NCBI RefSeq assembly: GCF_905171765.1
Contig: NC_053390.1
Coordinates: forward strand, 164,836,166-164,900,165
DNA length: 64,000 bases
From: Bufo bufo
Taxonomy: Eukaryota; Chordata; Amphibia; Anura; Bufonidae
Direction of reading: 5' to 3'
The translations under genes and the position numbers were made by a program. Position 1 is the first letter of the stretch. Every line of letters begins with the position of its first letter. Shown piece after piece: positions 36,033 to 47,453 of this stretch. Under the pieces are notes generated by a model. It was not told the DNA's origin. It worked only from the letters and a program-made list of their open reading frames with translations, and searched no databases.

Positions 36033-36792
36033 CTTGTTTTAAAGCATTCATTGACACTACCGTGTACGACTTTCTGAGCATATAAATTCTTCCTCTCAAG
36101 TAATTCCAGCCAGAGACTATGAAAATGTCAAAAATCTTATTTCTCAAATTCATTTGCAACACATGTTCCATTCATGGCCATGTGAGGGCAGCCATGAATC
36201 AAGACAATAATCAACCCTATGTGCGGATAGAAAGGTAAAAAAACAAACAGGTGTAAGTCTTTGAAACAGCTTTCCAACCGCACATATGACCTATACATCC
36301 TTCATATCATTTACATGGTTCAGGATTTCCAGAGTGGTCAAGAGCTTTAGTGAAGAATAAATCTTATTACTTTTCCTACCCGAAAATTGTGAATAAGATG
36401 AGACAATTCAAAATCTCCCTTCATGGCATGAAATGGACATTTTAGGAGCGCTATATTGCAGCACTATTCTGGTGCCCTTTCCAATGTTATAGGGGTGGGG
36501 TGTGACATACAGACAGATTTTACACTGCTCGATAGTCGGTGTGTGTTACTGCCATTAGAGAGGAAAGAGAACCATCTCACTAGCACCATCTTGTGGAAGT
36601 AGCTCCCTATAAGTCAAAATCTGACTTTTTAACAAGGCTTGGGACATGACAAGGGAAAATAGCCATGCCAAATATCCATCCATAGACAGCTATTTCAAGA
36701 TGCATGCCCCTCGTCAGTAAGGAGTCGGATACTGGCTGTATGAGTACCATGCCTTGGATGCAGCTTAGGCAGATTACTGGCTCTCCATAAAT
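36033..36792. other. Unique-looking intergenic sequence
   Basis: No domain-bearing ORF, RNA gene or clear repeat is seen. A 120-codon minus-strand ORF at its right edge runs into the next palindrome and is fortuitous. Confidence 0.4.
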
Positions 36793-37492
36793 GGCTTCTA
36801 CCACCAGAAATACTGTTATGTAGCTGACTGACATTAGCGATGCGCTAATGTCAGCACTACTAACATTTGTCCCTGCAGCCTTTTTTGTAAAAAAAGCACT
36901 TTTATTATATGCTAATGAGCCTCTAGGTGCTATGTGAGCGTAAAATCCGCACCTAGAGGCTCCGTCCACTCACGCTTTATCCCGCCCAGGTCCCCTGTTC
37001 TGCCCGACCCGCTCCTCTTGATTGATTTCACGGTCCACCGCATCGTTGACAAAATCCCGCGCCTGCGCCGCTCACTATTGTATTCGGCGCAGGCGCAGTG
37101 AATGAATGATGCGCTCCTGGTGCCGGATTCCTCACTGCGCCTGCGCCGACTACGTCACAGTGAGGAAGCCGGCATCAGGAGAGCGGCCTTCACTCACTGC
37201 ACCTGCGCTGAAGACAGAAGTGAACGGCGCAGGCGCGGGATTTCGTCAACGATGCGATGGACCGTGGCATCAATCAAGAGGAGCGGGGCGGGAAGCGCTG
37301 AGTAGACGGAGCCTCTAGGTGCTGATTTTACGCCCACATAGCACCTAGAGGCTCATTAGCATATAATAAAAGTGCTTTTTTTACAAAAACGGCTGCAGGG
37401 ACAAATGTCAGAAACATACTGTTATGTAGTGCTGACATTAGCGCATCGCTAATGTCAGTCAGCTACATAACAGTATTTCTGGTGGTAGAAGC
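36793..37492. mobile_element. 700-bp foldback element with a GC-rich loop
   Basis: The arms start GGCTTCTACCACCAGAAATA and are nearly perfect complements over about 170 bp per side, including AGCCTCTAGGTGCTATG. The loop (about 36990-37290) is CpG-rich and contains several GGCGCAGGCGC-type words resembling NRF-1 sites. Short nested inverted repeats (GCATCGTTGAC and its complement) continue inside the loop. The ORFs at 37102-37318 are loop by-products. Confidence 0.8.
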
Positions 37493-37910
37493 CCTTTAAC
37501 CACCTCCGGACCGCTGTACGCACAGACGCGTCCTGGAGGTGGTTGATTCATTCCGAGTGGACGCGCCGGCGCGTCCTCTCGCGAGACGCGAGATTTCCTG
37601 TGAACGCGCGCACACAGGCGCGCGCGCTCACAGGAACGGAAGGTAAGAGAGTTGATCTCCAGCCTGCCAGCGGCGATCGTTCGCTGGCAGGCTGGAGATG
37701 TGTTTTTTTTAACCCCTAACAGGTATATTAGACGCTGTTTTGATAACAGCGTCTAATATACCTGCTACCTGGTCCTCTGGTGGTCCCCTTTGTTTGGATC
37801 GACCACCAGAGGACACAGGTAGCTCAGTAAAGTAGCACCAAGCACCACTACACTACACTACACCCCCCCCCGGTCACTTATTAACCCCTTATTAGCCCCT
37901 GATCACCCCT

Positions 37911-39100
37911 GATCACCCCATATAGACTCCCTGATCACCCCCCTGTCATTGATTACCCCCCTGTCATTGATCAACCCCCTGTAAAGCTCCATTCAGACGT
38001 CCGCATGATTTTTACGGATCCACTGATAGATGGATCGGATCCGCAAAACGCATCCGGACGTCTGAATGAAGCCTTACAGGGGCGTGATCAATGACTGTGG
38101 TGATCACCCCATATAGACTCCCTGATCACCCCCCTGTCATTGATTACCCCCCTGTCATTGATTACCCCCCTGTAAAGCTCCATTCAGACGTCCGCATGAT
38201 TTTTACGGATCCACTGATAGATGGATCGGATCCGCAAAACGCATCCGGACGTCTGAATGAAGCCTTACAGGGGCATGATCAATGACTGTGGTGATCACCC
38301 CATATAGACTCCCTGATCACCCCCCTGTCATTGATTACCCCCCTGTAAAGCTCCATTCAGATGTCCGCATGATTTTTACGGATGCACTGATAGATGGATC
38401 GGATCCGCAAAACGCATCCGGACGTCTGAATGAAGCCTTACAGGGGCATGATCAATGACTGTGGTTATCACCCCATATAGACTCCCTGATCACCCCCCTG
38501 TCATTGATTACCCCCCTGTAAAGCTCCATTCAGATGTCCGCATGATTTTTACGGATGCACTGATAGATGGATCGGATCCGCAAAATGCATCCGGACGTCT
38601 GAATGAAGCCTTACAGGGGCATGATCAATGACTGTGGTGATCACCCCATATAGACTCCCTGATCACCCCCCTGTCATTGATTACCCCCCTGTAAAGCTCC
38701 ATTCAGATGTCCGCATGATTTTTACGGATGCCCTGATAGATGGATCGGATCCGCAAAACGCATCCGGACGTCTGAATGAAGCCTTACAGGGGCATGATCA
38801 ATGACTGTGGTTATCACCCCATATAGACTCCCTGATCACCCCCCTGTCATTGATTACCCCCCTGTAAAGCTCCATTCAGATGTCCGCATGATTTTTACAG
38901 ATGCCCTGATAGATGGATCGGATCCGCAAAACGCATCCGGTCGTCTGAATGAAGCCTTACAGGGGCATGATCAATGACTGTGGTTATCACCCCATATAGA
39001 CTCCCTGATCACCCCCCTGTCATTGATCACCCCCCTGTCATTGATCACCCCCCTGTCATTGATCACCCCCCCTGTCATTGATCACCCCTCTGTAAGGCTC
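37911..39100. repeat. Tandem hairpin repeat, 191 then 173 bp units
   Basis: Unit starts (GATCACCCCATATAGAC or variant) are at 37911, 38102, 38293, 38466, 38639, 38812 and 38985. Spacings are 191, 191, 173, 173, 173 and 173. The longer units carry an extra copy of an 18-bp piece around CTGTCATTGATTACCCCC. Each unit holds an inverted repeat (CATTCAGACGTCCG with CGGACGTCTGAATG) that can fold. The seventh unit breaks down into short CATTGATCACCCCC repeats at 39010-39090. Confidence 0.9.
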
Positions 39101-39104
39101 CATT

Positions 39105-41080
39105 CAGACATTTTTTTGGCCCAAGTTAGCGGAATTATTATTTTTTTTTCTTACAAAGTCTCATATTCCACTAACTTGTGTCAAAAAATAAAATCTCACA
39201 TGAACTCACCATACCCCTCACGGAATCCAAATGCGTAAAAATTTTTAGACATTTATATTCCAGACTTCTTCTCACGCTTTAGGGCCCCTAGAATGCCAGG
39301 GCAGTATAAATACCCCACATGTGACCCCATTTCGGAAAGAAGACACCCCCAGGTATTCCGTGAGGGGCATATTGAGTCCATGAAAGATTGAAATTTTTGT
39401 CCCAAGTTAGCGGAACGGGAGACTTTGTGAGAAAAAAATTAAAAATATCAATTTCCGCTAACTTGTGCCAAAAAAAAAAAATTTCTATGAACTCGCCATG
39501 CCCCTCATTGAATACCTTGGGGTGTCTTCTTTCCAAAATGGGGTCACATGTGGGGTATTTATACTGCCCTGGCATTCTAGGGGCCCCAAAGCGTGAGAAG
39601 AAGTCTGGTATCCAAATGTCTAAAAATGCCCTCCTAAAAGGAATTTGGGCACCTTTGCGCATCTAGGCTGCAAAAAAGTGTCACACATCTGGTATCACCG
39701 TACTCAGGAGAAGTTGGGGAATGTGTTTTGGGGTGTCATTTTACATATACCCATGCTGGGTGAGAGAAATATCTTGGTCAAATGCCAACTTTGTATAAAA
39801 AAATGGGAAAAGTTGTCTTTTGTCAAGATATTTCTCTCACCCAGCAAGGGTATATGTAAAATGACACCCCAAAACACATTCCCCAACTTCTCCTGAATAC
39901 GGCGATACCACATGTGTGACACTTTTTTGCAGCCTAGGTGGGCAAAGGGGCCCATATTCCAAAGAGCACCTTTAGGATTTCACAGGTCATTTACCTACTT
40001 ACCACACATTAGGGCCCCTGGAAAATGCCAGGGCAGTATAACTACCCCACAAGTGACCCCATTTTGGAAAGAAGACACCCCAAGGTATTCCGTGAGGGGT
40101 ATGGCGAGTTCCTAGAATTTTTTATTTTTTGTCACAAGTTAGTGGAAAATGCTGATTTTTTTTTTTATTTTTTTTTTTCATACAAAGTCTCATATTCCAC
40201 TAACTTGTGACAAAAAATAAAAACTTCCATGAACTCACTATGCCCATCAGCGAATACCTTGGGGTCTTTTCTTTCCAAAATGGGGTCACTTGTGGGGTAG
40301 TTATACTGCCCTGGCATTCTAGGGGCCCAAATGTGTGGTAAGGAGTTTGAAATCAAATTCTGTAAAAAATGACCTGTGAAATCCGAAAGGTGCTCTTTGG
40401 AATATGGGCCCCTTTGCCCACCTAGGCTGCAAAAAAAGTGTCACACATCTGGTATCTCCGTACTCAGGAGAAGTTGGGGAATGTGTTTTGGGGTGTCATT
40501 TTACATATACCCATGCTGGGTGAGAGAAATATCTTGGCAAAAGACAACTTTTCCCATTTTTTTATACAAAGTTGGCATTTGACCAAGATATTTATCTCAC
40601 CCAGCATGGGTATATGTAAAAAGACACCCCAAAACACATTCCTCAACTTCTCCTGAATACAGAGATACCAGATGTGTGACACTTTTTTGCAGCCTAGGTG
40701 GGCAAAGGGGCCCATATTCCAAAGAGCACCTTTCGGATTTCACAGGTCATTTTTTACAGAATTTGATTTCAAACTCCTTACCACACATTTGGGCCCCTAG
40801 AATGCCAGGGCAGTATAACCACCCCACAAGTGACCCCATTTTGGAAAGAAGAGACCCCAAGGTATTTCGTGATGGGCATAGTGAGTTCATAGAAGTTTTT
40901 ATTTTTTGTCACAAGTTAGTGGAATATGAGACTTTGTAAGAAAAAAAAAAAAGAAAAAAAAAATCATCATTTTCCGCTAACTTATGACAAAAAATAAAAA
41001 GTTCTATGAACTCACTATGCCCATCAGCGAATACCTTAGGGTGTGTACTTTCCGAAATGGGGTCATTTGTGGGGTGTTTG
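39105..41080. repeat. Alternating inverted repeats
   Basis: Modules marked by AAGTTAGTGGAATATGAGAC, by GGGGTGTCATTTTACATATA and by AAATGCCAGGGCAGTATAA-like words recur on alternating strands. Examples are 39645-39896 against 39704-39955, and 40438-40656 against 40464-40715. Peptides such as LGCKKVSHIWY appear on both strands for this reason only. Single-stranded DNA or RNA of this region would fold into long hairpins. Confidence 0.8.
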
Positions 41081-41564
41081 TACTGTCTGGGCATTGTAGA
41101 ACCTCAGGAAACATGACAGGTGCTCAGAAAGTCAGAGCTGCTTCAAAAAGCGGAAATTCACATTTTTGTACCATAGTTTGTAAACGCTATAACTTTTACC
41201 CAAACCATTTTTTTTTTACCCAAACATTTTTTTTTTATCAAAGACATGTAGAACAATAAATTTAGAGCAAAATTTATATATGGATGTCGTTTTTTTTGCA
41301 AAATTTTACAACTGAAAGTGAAAAATGTCATTTTTTTGCAAAAAAATCGTTAAATTTCGATTAATAACAAAAAAAGTAAAAATGTCAGCAGCAATGAAAT
41401 ACCACCAAATGAAAGCTCTATTAATGAGAAGAAAAGGAGGTAAAATTCATTTGGGTGGTAAGTTGCATGACCGAGCAATAAACGGTGAAAGTAGTGTAGG
41501 TCAGAAGTGTAAAAAGTGGCCTGGTCTTTCAGGGTGTTTAAGCTAGGGAAGCTGAGGTGGTTAA

Positions 41565-42479
41565 AGAAACCAGCCCTGTACAGAGCTGTCTCCATACCAT
41601 GGAGCACATCCAGTAGGTCTCCATACAGAGCAGTTTATGTAGGGTACTGGCTCTATTTAATCAGTGTTAGCTCAAGTTTTAGGCTACTGTTTAGCCAAAC
41701 TACTGTTAGGCCACCTGCACACCTTGCGTATTTGTATGCAGAAAATCCACAGGAAATCTGCACTTAAACCAAATGAAAAAAACGCACATACATCGCACTA
41801 TTTGTTGTGTTTTTGGTGCAGATTTTCTGTTTATGATAACAACCCCATTGAAGTTTATTAAGAAAACCACTCTACCTAAGGTGTGGAATCGCACAAACAA
41901 ATGACATGCTACAGATTTTAAAAATGTGCACAGCGGTCAATATCCACATGTAAAAAAATATGCAAAGTGTACATGAGGTTTGGCAAATCTCATTCACTTT
42001 ACTGGTATTGTATTATGCTGCGTCTTTTTCTGCACAAAAATCAGTGCGGAAGAAAACGTATATAATCTACATCATGCAGGCAAGGAGAGAGCACCGCACA
42101 TGCACAGCTTGCTCTCCATTTACTTCTAAGGGAGTTCCGAAAATTGTAGATTAAGCACACTTGACTATTTCCGGAACTCCTATAGAAGTGAATGGAGAGT
42201 GCAACGCGCAAGCATGGCCGTCTTTCCATTCTCCTCTATTTTCAGCACTCTCACAGAAATGAATGGAGGGCAGCTATGCTTGCGTCGTGCAACCTCGTTC
42301 ACTTTGGGGGCGCCATTCTGGAAATAGGTGTGGGTCCCAGAGGTGTAATAGCTGGCATATCCATAGGCCTAGCCGGATACTGCCGTTCACCATGGTCAAC
42401 ATTGACTATAATGGGATCTAGTTACTTTCCAGCAATCTATAGTTACTTGTCACAGCCAAGGCTACTGTCTAACCCCAGA
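41565..42479. other. No gene; hairpin-rich MITE fragments
   Basis: A segment from about 41708 (GGCCACCTGCACACCTTGCG) to about 41990 and a palindrome GGAGTTCCG...CGGAACTCC at about 42130-42182 look like parts of MITEs. The boundaries are not resolved. The 130-codon ORF at 42192-42584 has no known domain. Confidence 0.35.
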
Positions 42480-43130
42480 CTGAAGCCTCATTCACATGTC
42501 AGTGTTTTGTCAGTGATTGTGAGTAGTGTTGAGCAAACTTGCGATTTGCATGTTCAGCCTTCGGGTTATCTAAAAATTCTGTAATGGATTCCGTTACCAC
42601 GGACCACAACGGAATTCTATGACGGCATGCACCACAGAAGCTTAAGAGACATTCCGTCAAAATAGAAGTCTATGGCCAGCATAGACTTCTATTATGACGG
42701 AATGCCTCTTATAAGCTTCCGTGGTGCATGACGTCATAGAATTCCGTTATGGTCCGTGGCAAAGGAATCTATTATGGAATTCTTAGATAACCCAAACCCT
42801 GAATGTGCAAAAATAAGAAATAAGGGAGAGATCTGCACCTGTTCTGTGTTTTTGACCTGCATCTGGTTTTGGTTCACAATCACTGATCAAACACTGACCA
42901 AAACACCGACCACGAGGATGAAGATGGTTTCTTATTCACATCATTTGTATTTTTGTTTTTTCAGTTATTTGGTCAGTTATTTCCATCAGTTATTGTGAGC
43001 CAAAACCAGTAATGGAGGGTACACGGAGATCAGGTATAAGGGAAAGATCTGTATCGATTCTGTGTTTTTGACCCGCACCTGGTTTTGGCTCACAATCACT
43101 GATTAAATAAATAAAGTGTGAACTCAGCCT
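42480..43130. mobile_element. Composite MITE region with a hAT-related insert
   Basis: From 42524 a palindrome (TAGTGTTGAGCAAAC; arms with GGTTATCTAA and TTAGATAACC, ending about 42810) has the end sequence of the hAT at 11496 but lacks its right terminus. It lies inside a second repeat in which TTTTGGTTCACAATCACTGA or a variant recurs (about 42868 and 43084). Non-coding. Confidence 0.5.
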
Positions 43131-43459
43131 TAGGCGTCATGCACACGACCGTATGTAATTTGGGACCCGCAAAAAACAGATCTGCAAAAAATACGGATGA
43201 CGCCCGTGTGCATTCCGTATTTTGCGGAATGGAACAGCTGTCCCCTGATAGTTCAGTCCTATCCTTGTCCGTAATGCGGACAATAATAGGACATGCTCTA
43301 TTATTTTGTGGAATATAAATACGGACATACGGAAATGGAATGCACACGGAGCAACTTCTGTTTTTTTTGCGGACCCATTGAAATGAATGGTTCCGCATAT
43401 GGTCCGCAAAAAAAAAAACGCATATGGAAAGAAAATACGTTTGTGTGCATGAGACCTAA
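43131..43459. mobile_element. MITE with serial palindromes
   Basis: The ends are GGCGTCATGCACACGACCGT and, inverted, ACGTTTGTGTGCATGAGACC. The interior holds complementary words around GCGGAATGGAACAG and TTGCGGACCCATTGAAATGA. No protein is encoded; the 162-codon minus-strand ORF crosses the palindromes. Confidence 0.65.
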
Positions 43460-44015
43460 CTCGGGTGTACATGCCTAGCTCTAATAAACTAGCAAATAAA
43501 AAAAAAAATGGAAAACTAAGAAAAAGGCGTCTCACTACCGATACTGATGGAAACAGGTGCTCTTGCCCGAAATGAATCACCCTAGTCAAAGGAAATTGTA
43601 TAAATATATAGTGGTGGACAGGCACTCAATTTATGGGGTTATGGGAGAACTATTGAAAAAATTATCTTAAATTATTTTTAGTTTTTTTTTACTTTTTAAA
43701 AAATTTATTTGATCAATAAACACATACAATAAAATAAAATAATCTCATTGAGTATCTTCTAAAAATCCTTTGTAATATTATAAAAAAATGTTGTTGCAGC
43801 AACAATAATGCAATATAGCTATAAAAGTAACAGAAGTGCGGTAGATGCAATATAATAGCAGCAATGATAACGTAGGTGCAATATATAGTGCAAACAATAT
43901 ATAGCCGCAGTAGATACAGTCACTTGATCCCCAATATTACCTATTGGTAACAGACAGCGGAGTTTCCAAGTAAAGCTGCAGCAGTTCTTCCGTAGCTATA
44001 TCACTACTAGAGTAA
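43460..44015 (+). repeat. Left inverted terminal segment of a putative Penelope-like region
   Basis: About 43607-43735 (GTGGTGGACAGGCACTCAAT, then TTATTTGATCAATAAACAC) is repeated in inverted orientation at about 46460-46557. The pair frames 2.9 kb. The rest, to 44015, is AT-rich and featureless apart from the TAA at 44013-44015 that bounds the next MITE. The element type is inferred from the ribozyme in the right part. Confidence 0.45.
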
Positions 44016-45641
44016 GGCCTCATGTGTGCATCCGCGGCCGTTGTTCCGTTTTCCGTTTTTTTTCGTGGACCCATTGACTTTAAATGGGTCCGTGGAAAAA
44101 TCGGAAAATGCACCGTTTTGCAGCCGCATCCGTGATCCGTGTTTCCTGTCCGTCAAAAAAATATGACCTGTCTTATTTTTTTGACGGACAACGGTTCACG
44201 GACCCATTCAAGTCAATGGGTCTGTGAAAAAACACGGATGCACACAAGATTGCCATCCGCGTCCGTCATCCTTGTCCGTAGGCTACTTTCACACAGACGG
44301 ATCCGCTGATCCGTCTGCATAAAAGCTTTTTAGATCTGATTTTTCACTTTGTGAAAACTCAGATCCGACAGTATATTCTAACACAGAGGCGTTCCCATGG
44401 TGATGGGGATGCTTCAGGTTAGAATATACAAAAAGAACTGTGTACATGACTGCCCCCTGCTGCCTGGCAGGTGCTGCCAGGCAGCAGGGGGCAGACCCCC
44501 CCTCCCTCCCCTGTATTTAGCTCATTGGTGGCCAGTGCGGCCCCCCTCCCTCCCCTGTATTTAACTCATTGGTGGCCAGTGCGGCCGACCCCCCCTCCCT
44601 CCCCCCCTGCCAGGCGCTCCTCCTACTGGTAAGTGAAAGGTCTGTGCGGTTGCATTGCTTATAGCACAGACCTTTCACTTACCAGTAGGAGGGGCGCCCG
44701 GCCGGTCACAGACATCGCAGGTAAGTATAATGCTTCTAAAATTGCTAAGTAACCATGGCAGCCAGGACTGCAGTAGCGTCCTGGTTGCCATGGTTACCGA
44801 TCGGAGTCCCAGCGATTAAACTGGGACTCCGATCGGAACTCTCCGATGCCACCAATGATGGGGGGTCGGTCATTTTAATTAGGGGGGGGCCGGCCGCACA
44901 GGCCACCAATGTGTTAAATACAAGGGAGGGGGGGCCGGCCGCACTGGCCACCAATGTGTTAAATACAAGGGAGGGAGGGTGGGCCGGCCGCACTGGCCAC
45001 CAATGTGTTAAATACAAGGGAGGGAGGGGGCGGCCGCACTGGCCACCAATGTGTTAAATACAAGGGAGGGAGGGGGGGCCGGCCGCACTGGCCACCAATG
45101 AGTTAAATACAGGGAGGGGGGGAGGGGGGGTCTGCCCCCTGCTGCCTGGCAGCACCTGCCAGGCAGCAGGGGGCATTCATGTACACAGTTCTTTTAGTAT
45201 ATTCTAACCTGAAGCGTCCCCATTACCATGGGAACGCCTCTGTGTTAGAATATACTGTCGGATCTGGGTTTCACGATCGAACTCAAATCCGATGGTATAT
45301 TCTAACATAGAGGCGTTCCCATGGTTAAAATATACCATCGGATTGGAGAAAACTCCGATCTGATGGTATATTAATAGGGACTCCTGACTTTACATTGAAA
45401 GTCAATGGGGGACGGATCCATTTGCAATTGCACCATATTGTGTCAACGTCAAACGGATCCGTCCCCATTGACTTGCATTGTAAGTCAGGACGGATCCGTT
45501 TGGCTCCGCACGGCCAGGCGGACACCAAAACGATTTTTTTTTCATGTCCGTGGATCCTCCAAAAAATCAAGGAAGACACACGGAAGAAAAAACGGTCACG
45601 GATCAACGGAAATCCGTTTTGCGGACCGCATGCATGAGGCC
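44016..45641. mobile_element. TAA-flanked MITE with a second element nested inside
   Basis: TAA at 44013-44015 and 45642-45644 flanks GGCCTCATG and CATGAGGCC ends. Starting near 44281 (GGCTACTTTCACACAGACGG) a second, right-truncated MITE is nested. It contains hairpins at about 44630-44700, 44747-44799 and 44798-44836, long arms (CCCCCTGCTGCCTGGCAG with its complement) and repeated TTGGTGGCCAGTGCGGCC blocks in both orientations. No ORF is real. Confidence 0.65.
44875..45115. repeat. Tandem repeat, five units of about 55-60 bp
   Basis: Units read CCACCAATGTGTTAAATACA followed by a GGGAGGG run and GGCCGGCCGCACTGG. Two inverted copies lie at about 44510-44590. The array therefore forms part of a large hairpin. 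Poly-G lengths vary from unit to unit. Confidence 0.8.
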
Positions 45642-45644
45642 TAA

Positions 45645-46560
45645 AGAGAATCCTTCAATTGTACTTAAATTGCTAAATAGTTCCCTTCTTGCTCCACATA
45701 CAAGGAAGCCTTTCACTTCATAAATAGGAAAGTTGATTTACTCACAGTTTGTCTGTCTCTATGTGTGGCGTCCCACACAACTTGGGAGAACAGACTTACC
45801 CGTATCCAGTTGTACTCGGAACCTCCGACAGCAGATGTCATTCACACTTGGTGTCCCACATGGCTTGGCGGCGCCTCCGTGTTTCTCCGGACTCCTCTGC
45901 TCACCCGTAGGATGTTTATGGGCTCGCTCTCTCAGTGCGCTGCCGGCGTTCCACTAGCTATAGACAGGGAATAGAACCGGGTAACTGTGATTGTGGCTAT
46001 AGTCTTCTAAGAAGCGCTCGACCGTGGATATTGTTTTAGATCAATGAATTCTGGTATACTCTTTCACCAAACATGTTTCGGAGCATAGACTTGCTCCTTC
46101 TTCAGTGGCCTATCGCAAACAGGCTATTTATCATGTTGGAATCATCCATAAAAGCAGGCATGGAGTCCTGGATAGTCCCATTGGGATTGTTACTTTATAT
46201 CATTATTATTCAATTGATGTAACTTCTATCCCTTCCACCATCACTGCATAAGTCCATTGTTAAAAGGACTATTAGTTATTGCTGCATATCTCCAATAGTT
46301 TTACATAGCGTTACCAGTGCGTTTATTCAGAACATCATTATCAATCCATTTGTCCAAAAATAATCTCCCCAAAAATAACTTTCAAGGTCAGAGATAGCAT
46401 CGGAGATAGTATTTCAATAAGATGGTTAACAACACGCAGTTAGATAGGAGGCCCTATCTAGGAGTGTTTATTGATCAAATAAATAAAAAAATTAACATTA
46501 TTTCTTCAATAGTTCTCCCATAACCCCATAAATTGAGGGCCTGTCCGCCACTATATATAA
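45645..46560 (-). mobile_element. Putative Penelope-like terminal repeat with ribozyme
   Basis: On the minus strand this segment starts with the inverted copy of 43607-43735 (about 46557-46460) and continues through about 350 bp to the hammerhead motif (46065-46108). It ends in a GC-rich stretch (about 45960-45830). Small hammerhead variants are known from the long-terminal-repeat-like ends of Penelope-like retroelements. No reverse transcriptase or GIY-YIG endonuclease frame is present, so this would be a terminal relic. Confidence 0.45.
46065..46108 (-). ncRNA. Small hammerhead ribozyme variant
   Basis: Minus-strand order: CCA (stem I), CTGAAGA (core CUGANGA), one inserted A, stem II GGAGC/GCTCC around an 8-nt loop, GAA (G12-A13-A14), the self-complementary ACATGT (A15.1 to U16.1, stem III), T as nucleotide 17 (predicted cleavage after it, at 46070), then TGG pairing with CCA. 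All classical core residues are present. Stem III has no loop, so it can pair only between two molecules. That agrees with the known dimer-acting small hammerheads of Penelope-like elements. Activity is a prediction. Confidence 0.7.
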
Positions 46561-47106
46561 ATTACAAAAAATGACAGTTACACTTTAAATGAATTCAGAC
46601 CAGGCTGATCCAAACTGTATCTGATGCGGGACATCACCCTCTAGATTATGGCGGTGCGAGATCAGTGACCCAAATTTGTTTAACCCTTTAAAACACCCGT
46701 TACTTATTCAAATCAGTGAAAAGTGTCAGTTTGCCCATTTCGATGCCAGTTCTTGTGCCCAGAACCTGTTTGGGCCTAACTAATCTCAACTGTATCTGAT
46801 GCGGGGCATCGCCTTCTTTATGTTGGCAGTGCGAGATCACTGGGCCGAACTTATTTAAGTCTTTAAATCACCCTTTTTTTGTGCCCACTTTTCTGCCCAT
46901 TTTTGTGCTCTTCATTCGTATTTTACTGCTTTACCTTTAGGACAGCTCATTGCAAAAAAAAAATTTAATTACTGGTGATAAATTTCAATAAAAAAATACA
47001 AATGATGTAAATAAGAAACCAACTTCGGCCTGATACACTGACTGTGTGAAAGCAGCCCCGACTAACCTGAATGCATCACTATAACAATTCTCATATAAGG
47101 CCCCAA
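46561..47106. other. No gene; internal near-duplicate of about 175 bp
   Basis: Two related segments (about 46590-46740 and 46770-46880) share TCTGATGCGG followed by CATC, and TGCGAGATCA. This indicates an old tandem duplication. Nothing else is recognised. Confidence 0.4.
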
Positions 47107-47122
47107 TTAAAGAGGACCTGTC

Positions 47123-47301
47123 TAGTCTTGAGTGAACTTGTGTTTTAAGTTCTGCGTCCAAAGTTCGGGTTATCGAAGAATCCCGTTATGGATTCATAAT
47201 TCCGTTATGGTCCGTGGTAGCGGAATCCATAACGGGATTCTTCGATAACCCGAACCCGAACTTTGGATGCAGAACTTAAAACACAAGTTTGCTCAACACT
47301 A
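47123..47301. mobile_element. hAT-type MITE, 179 bp hairpin
   Basis: An exact 8-bp duplication GACCTGTC at 47115-47122 and 47302-47309 flanks a near-perfect hairpin. The ends are TAGTCTTGAGTGAAC and, on the other strand, TAGTGTTGAGCAAAC. The end sequence resembles the autonomous-size hAT at 11496-16594. Confidence 0.9.
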
Positions 47302-47453
47302 GACCTGTCACCTCTCCTGACATGCCTGTGTTAATAGCTACATGCATTCCCCATGTAATAATGATTCTGGAGCATCTATTCTTATGGCTCTATGTTGTGC
47401 AATTCCTTTATTATTCCTGCTAGAAGTTATGAATGACTTGTTATTAGCCTTCA

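Larger units (their letters stand above)
37500..41560. mobile_element. 4-kb TTAA-flanked non-coding element
   Basis: TTAA at 37496-37499 and 41561-41564 flanks short inverted ends (CCACCTC and GAGGTGG). The left end is itself a hairpin (37496-37546) and shares CGGACCGCTGTA with the end of copy 1. A palindrome ladder (about 37560-37810), a tandem hairpin array (37911-39100) and alternating inverted repeats (39105-41080) follow. There is no transposase. At 4 kb it is very large for a non-autonomous element. Confidence 0.75.

Noticed and set aside
37102..37318. Arg-rich ORFs in a CpG-rich segment
   Set aside because: They lie in the loop of a foldback element and have no domain.
37911..39100. 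CRISPR-like regularly spaced repeats
   Set aside because: Units are 173-191 bp without unique spacers, in vertebrate-type DNA inside a TTAA transposon; no cas genes.
39645..40715. Similar predicted peptides on both strands (HLGCKKVSHIWY)
   Set aside because: They come from alternating inverted repeats; the same DNA read twice, not a gene family.
44745..45057. ORFs of 90-100 codons on both strands
   Set aside because: Both reflect the five-unit tandem repeat and the hairpins around it.
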